NCBI GenBank assembly: GCA_017893485.1
Contig: CM030362.1
Location: 260,452,255-260,516,254, forward strand
Reading direction: 5' to 3'
DNA length: 64,000 nt
From: Hemerocallis citrina
Taxonomy: Eukaryota; Streptophyta; Magnoliopsida; Asparagales; Asphodelaceae
Shown here: piece after piece, positions 1 to 11,537 of the stretch
How the letters are laid out: each line of letters begins with the position of its first letter
How positions within the stretch are numbered: the first letter of the stretch is position 1
Position numbers and translations under genes: made by a program
Notes under the pieces: model-generated
Seen by the model: only the letters and a program-made list of their open reading frames with translations
What the model was told of the DNA's origin: nothing
The model's database searches: none

Positions 1-275
1 ATCGCCTAGGACCATTTATTAAGACCCCCAAACGACGAATCGACACTTCGCAAAATTAAGTAAATATTCTGAAAAAATAGATAAAAATCACCTAATGGCC
101 AGAAGAGTTCAAGAACAACTCTGAGCATGCAACTAACTTAGAAAATCATCATACTACCTCCCGCGAAGATTCGAAACCATTCATTTAGACTCTGATACAA
201 CTCCGCCAACCATTAAAACAGTAAAACTACTCCCCAAAGGCTGATCAAGCTCAGTCTTCGGGAGTGGGGGGCTCG
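1..275 (+). mobile_element. E1: 3' end of internal region with polypurine tract
   Basis: The sequence matches, in inverted orientation, the block at 21620-21890, which lies just inside the LTR of element E2. It ends with a purine-rich stretch (GGGAGTGGGGGG, 260-271) four bases before the LTR start, as expected of a polypurine tract that primes plus-strand synthesis. The rest of the element lies left of the window. No coding sequence is visible. Confidence 0.7.
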
Positions 276-873
276 TGATATGGCTAAAAATGGGGTTAAA
301 TCGGAACCGTCCAAATCAGAAATGAATCTTAAAGCCTAGGGGTAAGATGGTAATTTCACCTACCAATGGGTCTGAAGCGGGTACTGGTTCTCCTCCTCAA
401 AAGATCCAATAACCCGCGAACGGATCCACCTCAACTGGGTGCGGGTTTCAACCCGCATTAAATCCGGTCCAGAAAGGATAGAATTAGGGTTTCTGATTAA
501 TACTAATCAACGACCTTGATTCACATCTATCCTTTCACCAGGGGATTAGGAATTACATTCCTTATCTAACCACAGGAATTACATTCCTAATCTAATCCCA
601 GCGGCGCCTATAAATACCCCCCATCCATCTCCATTAAGAGGTAATCAATCTTTTGCCAGTTTTTATGCTCTTTCATAATCTTCCTTGATTACTGACTTGA
701 GCGTCGGAGGGTGCGTCGCCGGGAACAACCCCGGTGTCTCGCACTTTTTGCAGGTGCACGACAGGAGTCTGCGTCAAACTCCGGCGGAACAGGTGACAGG
801 TTCATTATTGAAAAGTTTTCCAAGAATCCACAAATACTATCTGTTTGCCCCCACACCAGATTTAGCAGCAACA
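276..873 (+). mobile_element. E1: LTR (3' LTR) of a Ty3/gypsy-like element
   Basis: It starts TGATATGG after the polypurine tract and ends AGCAGCAACA. A TATA box (TATAAATAC) lies at 608-616, and the R-region motif GACTTGAGCGTCGG, common in plant Tat-like LTRs, follows at about 693. The 595-bp copy at 21025-21619 is colinear on the minus strand, and homology stops exactly at the CAACA end in both. Short open frames here (685-923) are not genes. The internal region to the left makes this a 3' LTR. The lineage (Tat/Ogre-like or a non-autonomous derivative) is inferred. Confidence 0.75.
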
Positions 874-929
874 GTACACTTACGAGGTTTTATAATTTGT
901 GTTTAGATTATCTATTAATTTAGATAACT
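874..929. other. E1 flank, AT-rich spacer
   Basis: AT-rich sequence between the LTR end and the tandem array. No primer binding site follows the LTR, consistent with a 3' LTR. Nothing else was recognised. Confidence 0.4.
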
Positions 930-1650
930 GAGCTCTCTACATTGACTCCAAACAACTAGTTCAATGCCTTGCTCTTCGTCAAGGCTCTATCAACAACTCT
1001 TTGATTCCAAACAACGAGTTCAACACCTTGCTCTTCGCTCAGGCTCTATCAGCAAATCATTGACTCCAAACAATGAGTTTGATGACCTGCTCTTCGGTCG
1101 AGGTCCTTCAACAACTCGTTAGCTCCATACACCGAGTTCAACGCTCTGCTCTCCACTCGAGCTCCATCAACAACTCGATTGACTCCAAATAATGAGTTCA
1201 ACGCCTTACTCTCAACTCGAGCTCCATCAACAACTAACTGACTCTAAGCAACGAGTTCAATGCTCTGCTCTCCACTCGAGCTCTGTTAAAAACTCGTTGA
1301 CTCCAAACAATGAGTTCGATGTCTTGATCTTCGATTGAGCTTCGTTAACAACTCATTGACTCCAAACAACGAGTTCAATGCTATACTCTCTGCTCGAGCT
1401 CTATCAACAACTCGTTGGCTCCAGACAACGAGGTGTATGCTCTGCGCTCCCCTCGAGCTCCATCAATAACTCATTGACTCCATACAACGAGTTCAATGCC
1501 TTGCTCTTCGCCCTGGCTCCATCAACAACTCGTTGACTCTAAACAATGAGTTCAATACCTCGCTCTCCAATAAAGCTCCGTCAACAACTTTTTGACTCCA
1601 AACAACGAGTTTGATGCCCCGCTCTTCGCTCGAGTCATTCCAACAAACCC
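930..1650. repeat. Minisatellite array 1, ~60-bp units
   Basis: About twelve degenerate units of roughly 60 bp, each carrying a TTGACTCCAAACAAYGAG core followed by a GCTCTYCRCTCGAGCTC-like block and a CAACAACTC spacer. Units differ by substitutions and 1-2 base indels. Tandem arrays of this size are common inside plant Tat-type retrotransposons, so the array is probably internal sequence of an element, perhaps the one whose LTR is S (3633-4318). Confidence 0.8.
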
Positions 1651-2720
1651 TTAACTCCATGCAATAGGGTCATCATTCAATGCTGCCTAGAGTTGTCCCT
1701 ACTCACTTGCCAGGAGCAAACGACAAGCTGTACATCAACTCCGTCTCAGAGTTGCCCCTATTCACTGGTCATGCACAAACGGTAAGCTCTACATCAACTC
1801 GATGAAAGAGTTGTCTCTACAAAACTTGCTGGGTGCAAAAGAAAAGTTCAAACAACCAACTCCATCGCAAAGTTCTCTACAAACTTGTTAGGTTCAAATG
1901 GTAAGCTCAACATTCAACTCTGTCTTAGAGTTGTCTCTGCAAAACTTGTTGGGTACAAACGATAAGTTCAAACAACCAACTTCGTCGCACAGTTCTCTAT
2001 TAACTTGCTAGGATCAAACAACAAGCTCTGTGTTCAACTCTGTCTCAAAGTTGCCCCTCCAAACTTGCTGGGTTCAAACGGTAAATTCAACATTTCACTC
2101 AGTCTCGGAGTTGCCTCTACAAAATTTTCTAGGCGCAAACAGCGAGTCCAACGTTCAACTCCATTAAAGAGTTGCCTCTCCAAATTTGTTGGGAACAAAC
2201 AATAAGTTCATACGCTAGCTCTGCTCTTAGGGCTGCTTCCATGAACTTGCTTGGTGCAAACAATGAGTACACCGTTCAACTCCATCTAAGATTTACCTCT
2301 CCAAACTAGTTGGGAACAAACAACTAGTTCAAACGCCAGCTCCGCTCTTATAGTTGCTTCCACGAACTTGCTGGACGCAAACAACGAGTTCAACATTCAA
2401 CTCTATCTAAGGGTTGTCTCTTTAAGCTTGCTGCGCACAAACAACAAGTTCAACGTCAACTCCATCCTAGAGTTTCCTCTACAAACTTGTTGGGCACAGA
2501 CAGCGAGTTAAAACATCAACTCCATCTAAGAGTTACCTCCCCGAACTTGTTGGGATCGAACAACAAGTTCAACGTTCAACTCCATCTCAGATTTGTCTCT
2601 GCAAAGCTGTTGGGCGTAAATAGCAAGTTCAAACATTCAACTCCGTTAGAATTGCCTCAACAAACTTGTTGGGACCAAACAGCAAGTCCACAGTCCGACT
2701 GCCTTCCAAAGTTTGTCCCT
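1650..2720. repeat. Minisatellite array 2, ~60-bp units of a second subfamily
   Basis: About eighteen units of roughly 60 bp with the core AACTTGYTGGGYNCAAAC followed by an AAGTTCAACNTTCAACTC-like block. It follows array 1 with the same period but a different consensus. Short open frames (2005-2205, 2487-2858, 2666-3013) arise because the period is close to a multiple of three; there is no sign of a real protein. Confidence 0.8.
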
Positions 2721-3632
2721 TCAACAATGCTTCTAGGTCAGCTACATACACAAGATCCAATGATCAAAACACTCAACTCCCAGACCAATGGAATGCTCTT
2801 CCAACAACGAAAAGCTTGTTCAACAAAACAAGCGAACAACACAATGCTTGGTCGATGAAAGAGTGGTTCAGCAAAATGAGTGATGAGACGTTTGTTCGAC
2901 AAAACAAGCGAACAACACAACATTTTTGTCAACAAAGGAGAAATTCAACGAGGAAAACCGCTCAACAAACACTTGGTGGGCATGATGGGATAGAAAAATC
3001 AACAAACACTTAATGAGCATGAAAATCACCATAAAAAAAAAGAAACCCAATGCAAACCAAGCTCCTAGTTGATCAAGTCTAACAACTATACAGCCCAAGC
3101 TCCTCCAATCCCAACTCTCTAGAAAACCTCAAATCTTGGCCAAAACTTAGCAGCAACAACAACAACTCAAGCTTCACAGAAGATGATCAAACTCATAAAC
3201 AAACAGAGCCAAGCTTCTATTGTATTACCAACCTAGGCAATGGAGAGGAGCTCCGAAGAGATGACCAATCTACAACCCGAAGCTCAATGAAACTCGTGTT
3301 CAACTCAACTAAAAGAGCACCCAAGCTTCACCGAGAGCTTCAACATCAAAAGAGGGGTTGGAGGTAGTGTACAAGTTAATGGTAGCAAAAGTCTCAAATA
3401 TTGAAGTGGATTGTCAGGTTCAAAAACCCGACCCAAAACCAAAACCCAAAAACTTCAAAGCTCTAAATTCATAACCCGAACATCAACATAGCGTTCTCCA
3501 AACACTGATTACAAAACCCAACTTCGAAGAATCCAAATGCACCGCCAAGCTCGAAGTCACTCTGCCGAGCTCCCCCATAGCATCGCCGAGCTACTCTCTA
3601 GTGCCGCCGAGCTCCCGAACACAAGAGATACT
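2720..3632. other. Retroelement-like non-coding sequence after the arrays
   Basis: It contains two copies of CAAAACAAGCGAACAACACAA (from about 2822 and 2899) and several GCCGAGCTC-rich stretches (about 3550-3615), resembling the array sequence. No gene, promoter or TE terminus was recognised. It is probably internal sequence of a degenerate LTR element. Confidence 0.45.
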
Positions 3633-4318
3633 TGGCCTCTAATCAGCTTTCTATTTTCACATTATTCTTGATAATGGTAGAAATTGCAGCAAATCAGGGC
3701 CATACGATTGCAGCACAGATCCTAATGGTTCTACATGCAGATTAACCATAACGAGCATTTTTAATAGGTCCGAGCCTTCTTCAGGCTCATCTACAAGATA
3801 TGAGCCGCTCTCAAGCCCATTAAATGCGATTATGCCCACTAGGAGAGACATCCAGTTCATGAGGGCTGTAAGTCAAATCTCTTATCCCCAAGCAAGAGAG
3901 TCTTATCTCGTAAACGGGAGAATCAACAAGAGATAAGGGATTCATGTCAATCGAAAGGATCTATATCAATCTCCTAAACTATTTCTCAAGCCTATAAATA
4001 CCCTTCTCCCTCCCCAGACAGAAGGTAATGAATAAATATGCAATTTTTCTTTCAAACTCTCTTTCTCACTCTAGTTTTGAGTTGAGCATCGAAAGGTCTA
4101 TTGCTGGGGCCACCCCTAGTGTTTCAGGCTTTTTGTAGGTCCATCGGCCGCGTCAGCAATCGTCAAACTCAGATCACGGTGTTCAATCAACGATCCATAT
4201 CTACTCTTGGGAGCTCTAACTACTTTTCATGGCGACGATCAAAGGTTAAATGTTTAGTAGTTTCTTTCAAATATAAATTCATTATCTGTTTGCTCTCACA
4301 CCAAACTAAGCAGCAACA
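3633..4318 (+). mobile_element. S: LTR of a Tat-like family, copy 1
   Basis: The segment starts TGGCCTC and ends AGCAGCAACA, the same 3' terminus as LTR E1, and has a TATA box (TATAAATAC) at about 3994-4002. The five bases ATACT occur on both sides (3628-3632 and 4319-4323), a candidate target-site duplication that would make it a solo LTR. Because satellite-like TE sequence lies directly to the left, it could instead be a 3' LTR with a chance flank match. Its right part is duplicated at 15323-15731. Confidence 0.55.
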
Positions 4319-4373
4319 ATACTCTCTCTATCCTTTACCCGTTTGTCTTCCATAGTACATTCCCTTTTCCAGG
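3910..4373 (+). repeat. Long direct duplication flanking the CACTA element, left copy
   Basis: This 464-bp block (right part of LTR S plus about 55 bp of flank) ends exactly where the CACTA terminus starts. It reappears at 15323-15799, beginning exactly where the other CACTA terminus ends. The two copies differ by a handful of substitutions and one 13-bp deletion in this copy (after CTTCCAT, near 4353). Confidence 0.85.
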
Positions 4374-4410
4374 CACTACAAGAAAAACCCTTTTCCACAA
4401 CGCCAAATGT
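4374..4410 (+). repeat. CACTA terminal inverted repeat, left
   Basis: CACTACAAGAAAAACCCTTTT pairs with the reverse complement of 15305-15325 with one mismatch over the shared 17-18 bases. It directly follows AGG, which would be the usual 3-bp target duplication; AGG is not found right after the other end. Confidence 0.9.
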
Positions 4411-5075
4411 CGTTGCTAAACCTCGTTTGTCGTTGCGAAAAATATCTTTGGCAACGACATTTGTCATTGCAAGGTCGTTGCGCGTCCGGGCGTCGCTAAA
4501 GATTTTGACTATGACTTGCTGTCGTTGCCAAACATAGATTGTTTCGCAACGACATTGCCGTTGCAATATATGTTGTCGTTGCCATACCTAATTCCACCCG
4601 TGCTATGGTATAAAATCAATCGCAACAACCTTTGTCGTTGCCAAACATACTTCATATATTTGGCAACGACTAATGTCGTTGCTAAAGATACTTCATATAA
4701 CATCAATCGCAATAACCTTTGTCGTTGCCAAACATACTTCATATATTTGGCAACGACTAATGTCGTTGCTAAAGATACTTCATATAAAATCAATCACAAC
4801 AACATTTGTCGTTGCCACACATACTTCATATATTCGGCAACAACTCATGTCGTTGCTAAAGATATATTTTTCGCAATGAATGATTGTCGTTGCCTTACAT
4901 TTTCTATTTTGGCAACGACTACTGTCGTTGACAAAGCTCGACTGTTTTGCAATTATTTTTATAATTGCTTTGCAATACTTGTATTTTGGTAACAACTATA
5001 GTCGTTGCTAAAGCTACCAATTGTCGTTGCGAAAGTTTAATTCTTTTCGAGACAAATTATATATTGTCGTTGCAT
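4410..5075. repeat. CACTA subterminal repeat region, left
   Basis: About 20 copies of the motif GTCGTTGC or its complement GCAACGAC, often as facing pairs, plus an 87-bp tandem block repeated three times at about 4618-4885. In the En/Spm family such motifs bind the element-encoded DNA-binding protein (TnpA in maize). The open frames here are by-products of the repeat. Confidence 0.85.
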
Positions 5076-5404
5076 CAGCCCTATCCAAACTAGCATACAC
5101 TTCAAAAACATCAAAAACCAACATCATTCCAAAAACTATAATATTAACCTTGTCCAACATATTACATTTATGTCACATATAAGAAGCAATGCCCAAAATA
5201 TTACAACCATCAACTTCTCAAAAAGATATCTAAGTATCTCATAATCATTTTCATTGTGCATAATAAGTTTAACCATGTTTTCTAATATTCTCTTGACATC
5301 TAAACATTGCAACAAAATTGGATGCAAGATTGAAAGAACTGAATCAACTTAGAACAAAAGAATATTTTGGGATGAATATTCTCAGAAAATACAAGTAGCA
5401 AAAA
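5076..5404. other. CACTA interior, no gene seen
   Basis: AT-rich sequence between the subterminal repeats and solo LTR D. No coding or structural signal was recognised. Confidence 0.4.
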
Positions 5405-6065
5405 TGTAGCGCCCCGGATTTCTAATGTAATAATTTAGAAAATACGTGGCACTTTCCCAGCGATCCACTTCAATGTAACAATATACATAGACCAAAAACT
5501 CAAATCATTTTATTCCAAATTCTTATTACGATAATATTTTTCAATTGCAGCGGAAAATACAAACACCTTGAATTAAAAATGTTCTTTTACAATATTCCTC
5601 TTTACAAAATTACACAAGGCTCTATTATATCACTCTTATCCTCTAAAGCTAACCCAAGCATCCAAGTCTCCAAACCCTAAGCAACCTGCATCATATGAGG
5701 CTAGAGTTGAACCCTAACCCCCAAACTAAAGGGGTCAGCCATAAATGGTGTGAGTGATATAAACAACACACATAAATAGACAATAAACGTAAATTCTCAA
5801 GCAACATGTACTGCACAAAAATACATAAACTGAACATGTAATATAAACAAGAAACGATAGGCCAGTACTTGCGTGAAGCCGAGTCGAGAAACAATACCAA
5901 CGATCCAATATCCATCAAGCAAATCACTCTCAAAATAGTACAGCTCAACTGCACTGTACAGTCGACTGAATAATTCAGCCAGTCGACTGTCACTCCCAAA
6001 TACCTGATTATCGAACATTCTCAATACCACGGTACACGTCCAACCACCAATCACTAATAATGCCA

Positions 6066-6480
6066 TAGATCGGGTACCCGGTTATCGATCACTAACAGTG
6101 ACTCCCAACACCGCAGGGTATGCCCATCTACAAAGACTAAAGATAACATAGATCGGATATTCGGTTATCGGTCACTAATAGTAACTCCCAACACCGCAGA
6201 TTATATCCATCTACAAAGACTAACCATAGCATAGATCGGATACTCGGTTATCGGTCACTAATAGTGACTCCCAACACCGTAGATTATATCCATCTACAAA
6301 GACTAACCATAGCATAGATCGGATACTCGGTTATCGGTCACTAATAGTGACTCCCAACACCGCAGATTATATCCATCTACAAAGACTAACCATAGCATAG
6401 ATCGGATACTCGGTTATCAGTCACTCACAACACCGCAGATTGGATACTCGGTTATCGATCACTAACCGTGACTCCCAACA
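6066..6480. repeat. ~83-bp tandem repeat inside LTR D
   Basis: Five consecutive units, each starting ATAGATCGG and containing a CGGTTATCGGTCACTAA block, at 6066, 6149, 6231, 6314 and 6397. The last unit is shortened. The three middle units are nearly identical, suggesting recent expansion. Confidence 0.9.
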
Positions 6481-7441
6481 CTGCGGAGTATACCAACCCC
6501 AGAGACCAATGACTCCCAATACTGCAGAATGTACCCATCTACAAAGAACTAAAGACTTGAAAGAACACTCAAGATTATGAAAAACTCATCAGCACCAGTC
6601 GACTTATACTGTAGTAAGTCGACTGCCCCGAGAACCAATATCCAAGATCATAACAAGTGCTATAAGTCGGCTTAATAACCCATCAGTCGACTTGCCCGAG
6701 ACAATTACCAATAATTCTCAAGAACATTCCAAGTACTAACAGTCGACTTATAAGGGTCACGGTCGACTGTCCCGAAAAGACTGAACAAATTTTACTCAGT
6801 AGGCCAGTCGACTGATAATAGTCCCAGTCGACTGTCCCGAACAATTCTCAAATGTCTGAAGATACAATAATAGGGTCGTACCAGTCGACTGATAAATAGA
6901 CCAGTCGACTGTCGGCCTACAGTTTTCATAAATTAGGTCTGTCATCAATAATCAATACTGGAGTCTATCTCTCAATACCAAATCTCTTCCTCAACTCAAA
7001 TCTGATCCGATTCGTAATCACAAGATACAGAGATTCAACCATCCAATTTCTTATTGTCGTAACTATACTCAAATCTTAACATGTTTCAAGCGATCAAGAA
7101 TTGTCAATCGAGATTTACTAATCTTCCATGGATTTCGCATGCATAATAATAATAATAACCATTGCATCGACCACATACAAGATACAAAATATCAAAACAA
7201 TCAACACATAATCATTCACATAAAACAAAACAAAGTTCATATCACTCACCTTTAGAATCAAGAAGATCCATGAAAAGCCTTCCTTTGCTAGATCCAAAAA
7301 CTTCTTCTCCAATCACCAAGAAAACAATATAATGAAATCTTAGTTATGCAGCGAGTGACGGCTGCAACTCTCTTTATATAGGCCGGGAATTAGGTTTTTA
7401 GGGTTTCCAAATACTTTTGCAAAACAATCCCTTCAAAATAC

Positions 7442-7442
<1 letters not shown>

Positions 7443-7501
<59 letters not shown>
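7443..7501. repeat. (TA)n microsatellite
   Basis: About 29 uninterrupted TA dinucleotides within LTR D. Confidence 0.98.
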
Positions 7502-7503
<2 letters not shown>

Positions 7504-7923
7504 ACTCTTGGAAATTCATCTAAAATTCATTAAAATTAGGATTTAAAAGAAAATATACTTCTAAATCTTAACCAATACTTCTAAATCTTAACCAATACTG
7601 TTCAAAACGTCCAGGATTACATTTTTACACTTTAAACCCTTAAAATGTCAATTTTGCAAAAAGGTTCTTCTTTTATCAAAAATTGCAAATAGATCCATTT
7701 AATTTCAGAAAAATCTGGAAAAATAATAAATAATTCCCAAATAATAAATAATGATTTTTCATAAAGAAAACTTAATTTTTCAAACATCTCAAAAGTCATT
7801 TGCACGTGTTTTGCACGTGTACAAAAGATAAATCTTTTAGAAAATATCAATTAAATCCTAAAAAATCATTTAAATTCATTTTCAAATAATTAAAATAATA
7901 TTTGAAAATACAGGGGTTCTACA

Positions 7924-8230
7924 AAAAAAGTGGGGTTGATGTTGGAGAGTTAATAACCTAAACCAACAGCTAACTCATATAAGATATAACTAAATCATAC
8001 AATGTCAAAATATGATACAAAAATATATGCTCCCAGACCAATGGCTTCATTCCCTAATTCTCCAAATGCAGTTCCTTCTCGTGGTACCTACATATTTGAA
8101 ATAATGATTAGTCCAGCAGTATACAATGAAACTATGAAAGATTGCCAAAACTATTGGAACTTGTATGCACAAAACAATACAGCATAATAGTGCCACTAAA
8201 ACTAATAGTACCTTGATCATTCGAGGAATT
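7924..8230. other. CACTA interior between LTR D and ORF1 remnant
   Basis: No confident gene. Short open frames on both strands (8002-8187, 8047-8238) show no family motif. It may be intron or 3' untranslated sequence of the leftward CACTA gene. Confidence 0.35.
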
Positions 8231-8521
8231 TCATGCACCTCTATTTGTAAGTTGTGCCAACAATTCTTGTTTCATTGCATCCATTGCACGCTGCATATCT
8301 TCCTTTTGTTGTTCAATTTGTCTTGTTGTTCTTTCTTGAGTTTCTTGCAACTCCTTTATTATTTTCTGCTGCTCTTCAATCTTCTTTTGTTGCTCATTGA
8401 TCAAGTTTTGTTGCTCAAGTTGCTGTCTTCCTTTACAATAACCTTTTAATGCAGTTCCCTTGCCACGAAAATATCCTGATCTAGGCTTCAAAACATCTAG
8501 AAGGATCTCCTCTTGAGTCAT
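8231..8521 (-). pseudogene. CACTA ORF1 (Transposase_24/Ptta-like), C-terminal exon remnant
   Basis: The 96-residue frame begins with TQEEILLDVLKPRSGYFRG, matching the conserved VLG.RPGY.RG motif near the C-terminal end of plant Ptta/En/Spm (Transposase_24) proteins. A glutamine/glutamate-rich coiled coil of about 60 residues (EEQQKIIKELQETQ, QQKEDMQRAMDAM) follows, usual for the family, and the frame stops at 8231. In related elements this protein accompanies the transposase and probably binds subterminal repeats. The upstream part of the gene lies at 11538-12440, separated by 3 kb that includes the captured amidase fragment. The piece is recognisable but cannot make a complete protein. Confidence 0.75.
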
Positions 8522-9974
8522 TGAATCACCATGTGCAGCAACTGCTACTTTAAGTTGCTCCTAATTAAATAACAATAACAAAAAATAAAATTTACCATGA
8601 AGCATCTTACAAAAATATCTTACAAAAATATCATCTGCACTTGGTTGTTGTCACCTTCATATTTAAATTAAAGAAACTGATTAAACAAATTAAATGTCAT
8701 CTGCACTTACATGAAGAGATCACAATTCATACTTTATGACTGAGAAATGCTAAGAAGTAAGAACCATAGGTTTTAAATCATGTATACTGAATGTTAGATA
8801 CTAAAATTCAGTAGAGATGATAATTAACTAATCCAAATGGAGTTTAAAAAAATCAAATTTCAATGATTCCTCTTCACTATCTGCAATCTAGCCACACTCA
8901 GTGAATCCCTTCAGCCACACTCAGTGAATCCCTCCAGATGTTTTTATATGCAACATCCATGTTGTGGAATAGATAACTATGCTATTATTTCCACTACTTC
9001 AGAGATGTTATACCTGAGATCATGATTCTAAAGTGGATTACAGCCCGTCATATATTGGTAATATCAGACATATGTCGGATGTAGCTTTAGGCAAAATCCC
9101 AACCGATACAGCAAGTGTGTCTTGGTAAAACCATGTTAGTCATCATATGGAATAACTTAATTCCTCTTACAGGGATTTTACTGTGATGCTTACTATGATG
9201 ACCTGACTTTGAATGAGGATCATTTTGGTCAATCCAGTCTCAAGCAAATAAAGCTGTTGTGGTATGCATGTTACATACACATCACAATACTAGTATATTT
9301 TCTCAAAGGATAAGTACTGTAACTTTATGACTAGAAGGCAAACATGATTGCAATAGAAATTTCTGGATCTTTTCCGGTGTTTTCCTGCAATATAGCACCA
9401 GCAAAGATTCAAAAAAAAATGAATCAAGTTTGTCCATATACAGGGTCTTGATTTTCTGAGAAAATTATTCCTATAAATTTTCCAGTGAAAGCTTTTCAAT
9501 AACTATAGCCAAAGAGCACAATCTAATCATAATTCATAACCTAATCAGTTCAGATAGACATAATACAAGGAGATTTTTTTTTTTGCAAAAGCCAACACAG
9601 ACTTCCTGGCAACTCAATTAGTGATGTATATAACAAAAGTAAGATTTCTTGGTCATTTAAACCTCAAAACTATAAAAAGGATGTGATGCATAAAAGACTG
9701 AACAATATTCATTGAAATTTTAATCCTTATCAAAGTTTAAGCCATTCAAGTTTTGAAACAAGCTAGGCACCAGTAAACTCACACTATGGTAGAGTAGTTC
9801 TACTGAAATACAGGTTTACTGTGAATCTTTTAACTTCAAATGTATTAATTTCTTTTACAAATGACCTGCCTAGCAATGTGATACAACAAATGACCTGCCT
9901 AGACATAATATAATCTTTTACCCTTTTGAGATTATACATTGAATGTATAAATTTCTTTTCCATAATGTTTGCAG
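8522..9974. other. CACTA interior, upstream of the amidase fragment
   Basis: AT-rich sequence with no open frame that can be assigned. It may hold the preceding intron of the captured amidase gene or TE sequence; no further amidase exon could be recognised. Confidence 0.35.
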
Positions 9975-10933
9975 GAACCGTCAGATGCAGTTCCATCGGG
10001 AAATTTTTAAAATGGCAGATGTGATTGTCACACCTACAGTCGGGTATTAATTACACTTCACTCGGCGCCTCTCCTTCGAAATGTATATATGCATACAATA
10101 AGCATACATACATTACAAATATCAGCTACCATTTAGTTATTATAAGTTGGATACCAGACATTCACTTAAGAAAACAAGCATTACACCTAGCTACTTCAGT
10201 AAATTTATACTTGGACATCTTTAAAAATTTCTACTGCTATTAGGTGTAAGTAAGTAATCACCTATGAGATCACCATAATGAAGAATTTCGGACTGACAGG
10301 TAAGATACTTGTTTGTTGTCTTATCCAAAGATAAGGAAAGATTTTTTGGACCACGAAGGATGTTCTCTATTTGTTAACACGTACGTCTGCAAACAAAGTA
10401 CATCCTACATAACAAACTGGCTTTCCACATGTTAACTATTTCCCGTTAACACGTCTGCAAAGAAAGATACAGCTACCAATTTCCAAATGTTCACTATTTC
10501 CGTTTCTTCCATTTACTCAGTGTTATAGCATATCCTCTAAAGGATGATGCGTTAAGTACTGGCGAACTTGACTACATAAATGGAGGTGAGCACTGAGCAG
10601 AAGCTAAGTTTTTGTGTTACTACCAACTTATATAATTTCTTAAGTTAGTAACTTTTATCTGTGAACCTTGTTTTAGCTGCACTTGTGAGGTACTCAATAT
10701 CAGGAAACTTTCTGGGCTTGCCTGCAGTGACTGTTATGGTAATTATTTTCTTCCTCTTCTCTACATCATAAATTTATTGACTTCATGAAGTACAAATATA
10801 CTTTGTTCTTACTCTGAAGTCAATCGATACTTCATAGGTTGGATGTGACACGGTAGGACTGCCAATTGGGCTTCAATTTATAGGGAGACCTTGGTCTGAA
10901 GCAACCTTGCTTCATTTGGCTTCTGCATTGCAG
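9975..10933 (+). pseudogene. Captured amidase (FAAH-like) gene fragment, four exons
   Basis: Four exons on the plus strand, 9975-10043, 10521-10585, 10677-10738 and 10838-10933, encode about 97 contiguous residues in one frame. All internal junctions are GT...AG with matching phases. Motifs include MADVIVTPT, DDALSTGELDYING, GNFLGLPAVTV and GLPIGLQFIGRPWSEA, the C-terminal part of the amidase-signature family. The closest plant relatives from memory are fatty acid amide hydrolase-like proteins, which cleave N-acylethanolamines and related amides at a Ser-cisSer-Lys triad. The triad region, start and end of the gene are missing, so no enzyme can be made. The fragment lies inside the CACTA element, opposite to the transposase genes, and retained introns show that genomic DNA, not cDNA, was captured. 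Confidence 0.85.
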
Positions 10934-11537
10934 GTAGACATCATAGTAGTATGATATTGACTGGATGTTTTTATTTTACTCTCTATCACTAGAACCAGAA
11001 GGGGGATTCTTTCAGTTTCAGTATACTTAATTATCATCAATCTTTGATACTTACTGGGTTTCCTTTTTTTTTCCCAGTTAGAAACAAACATGACATATGA
11101 AATCTCTTTGGAATATTCCAAAATTGTGCATAACATAGCAGTATATATTCATAAAGCATTCTATATACGAACATTCTTCATGTAGTATGCATAAACCTCA
11201 CTGAAAATAGCAAATCCAACTTAGACAATTAGCAGAATTATTACATTATTTGATAATTTTTGGATCTGGCTAAGGGTTCAGTGTCACTTAAAATTTTCAG
11301 ACTGAAATTGGCTATCCAGTAATTTAATAATAATGCATGTGTGTTATATAATCAGTTACCGATTTATATTTTCATTTTCACAACTTAGACAATTAAGCTT
11401 GCCTAATTCTCAACTGATTACAATATGAGTAAAGGTAACCGCATACTTATATTAGGTAATTTCCTCATTTTAAATAGTTGTACTAGTGTTCCTCATCTGT
11501 AATTAACTTGATCAAGTTGACAAGATTTGGTTATGGT
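10934..11537. other. CACTA interior after the amidase fragment
   Basis: It begins with a plausible splice donor (GTAGAC) following exon 4 of the amidase fragment, so the first part is probably the next amidase intron. No further exon was recognised. From about 11540 the direct repeat ACAAAATTAACTTGATAAAT occurs twice. Confidence 0.4.

Larger units (their letters stand above)
5405..7923 (-). mobile_element. D: 2.5-kb solo LTR, chromovirus-like
   Basis: On the minus strand it starts TGTAGAACCCC (at 7923) and ends GGGGCGCTACA (at 5405), the TG...CA format with the CCCC/GGGG termini typical of plant Tekay-like Ty3/gypsy LTRs. AAAAA flanks both sides (5400-5404, 7924-7928), compatible with a 5-bp target duplication but low in complexity. 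A minus-strand TATA box (CCTATATAAAG) lies at about 7372-7382. It contains an 83-bp tandem array, a (TA)n microsatellite and about eleven AGTCGACT-type palindromes. No primer binding site or coding sequence is attached, hence solo LTR. Confidence 0.82.

Noticed and set aside
276..4318. E1 LTR and LTR S as the two LTRs of one element enclosing the satellite arrays
   Set aside because: They share only general family features and the CAACA end; the sequences are too different for LTRs of one insertion, and no primer site follows the first.
4343..4995. Several frames of 64-158 codons with VVAK repeats
   Set aside because: They translate the GTCGTTGC subterminal repeats of the CACTA element in various frames.
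8002..8238. Small hydrophobic frame on the minus strand as a membrane protein
   Set aside because: AT-rich sequence in a decayed transposon; no start context or homologous motif.
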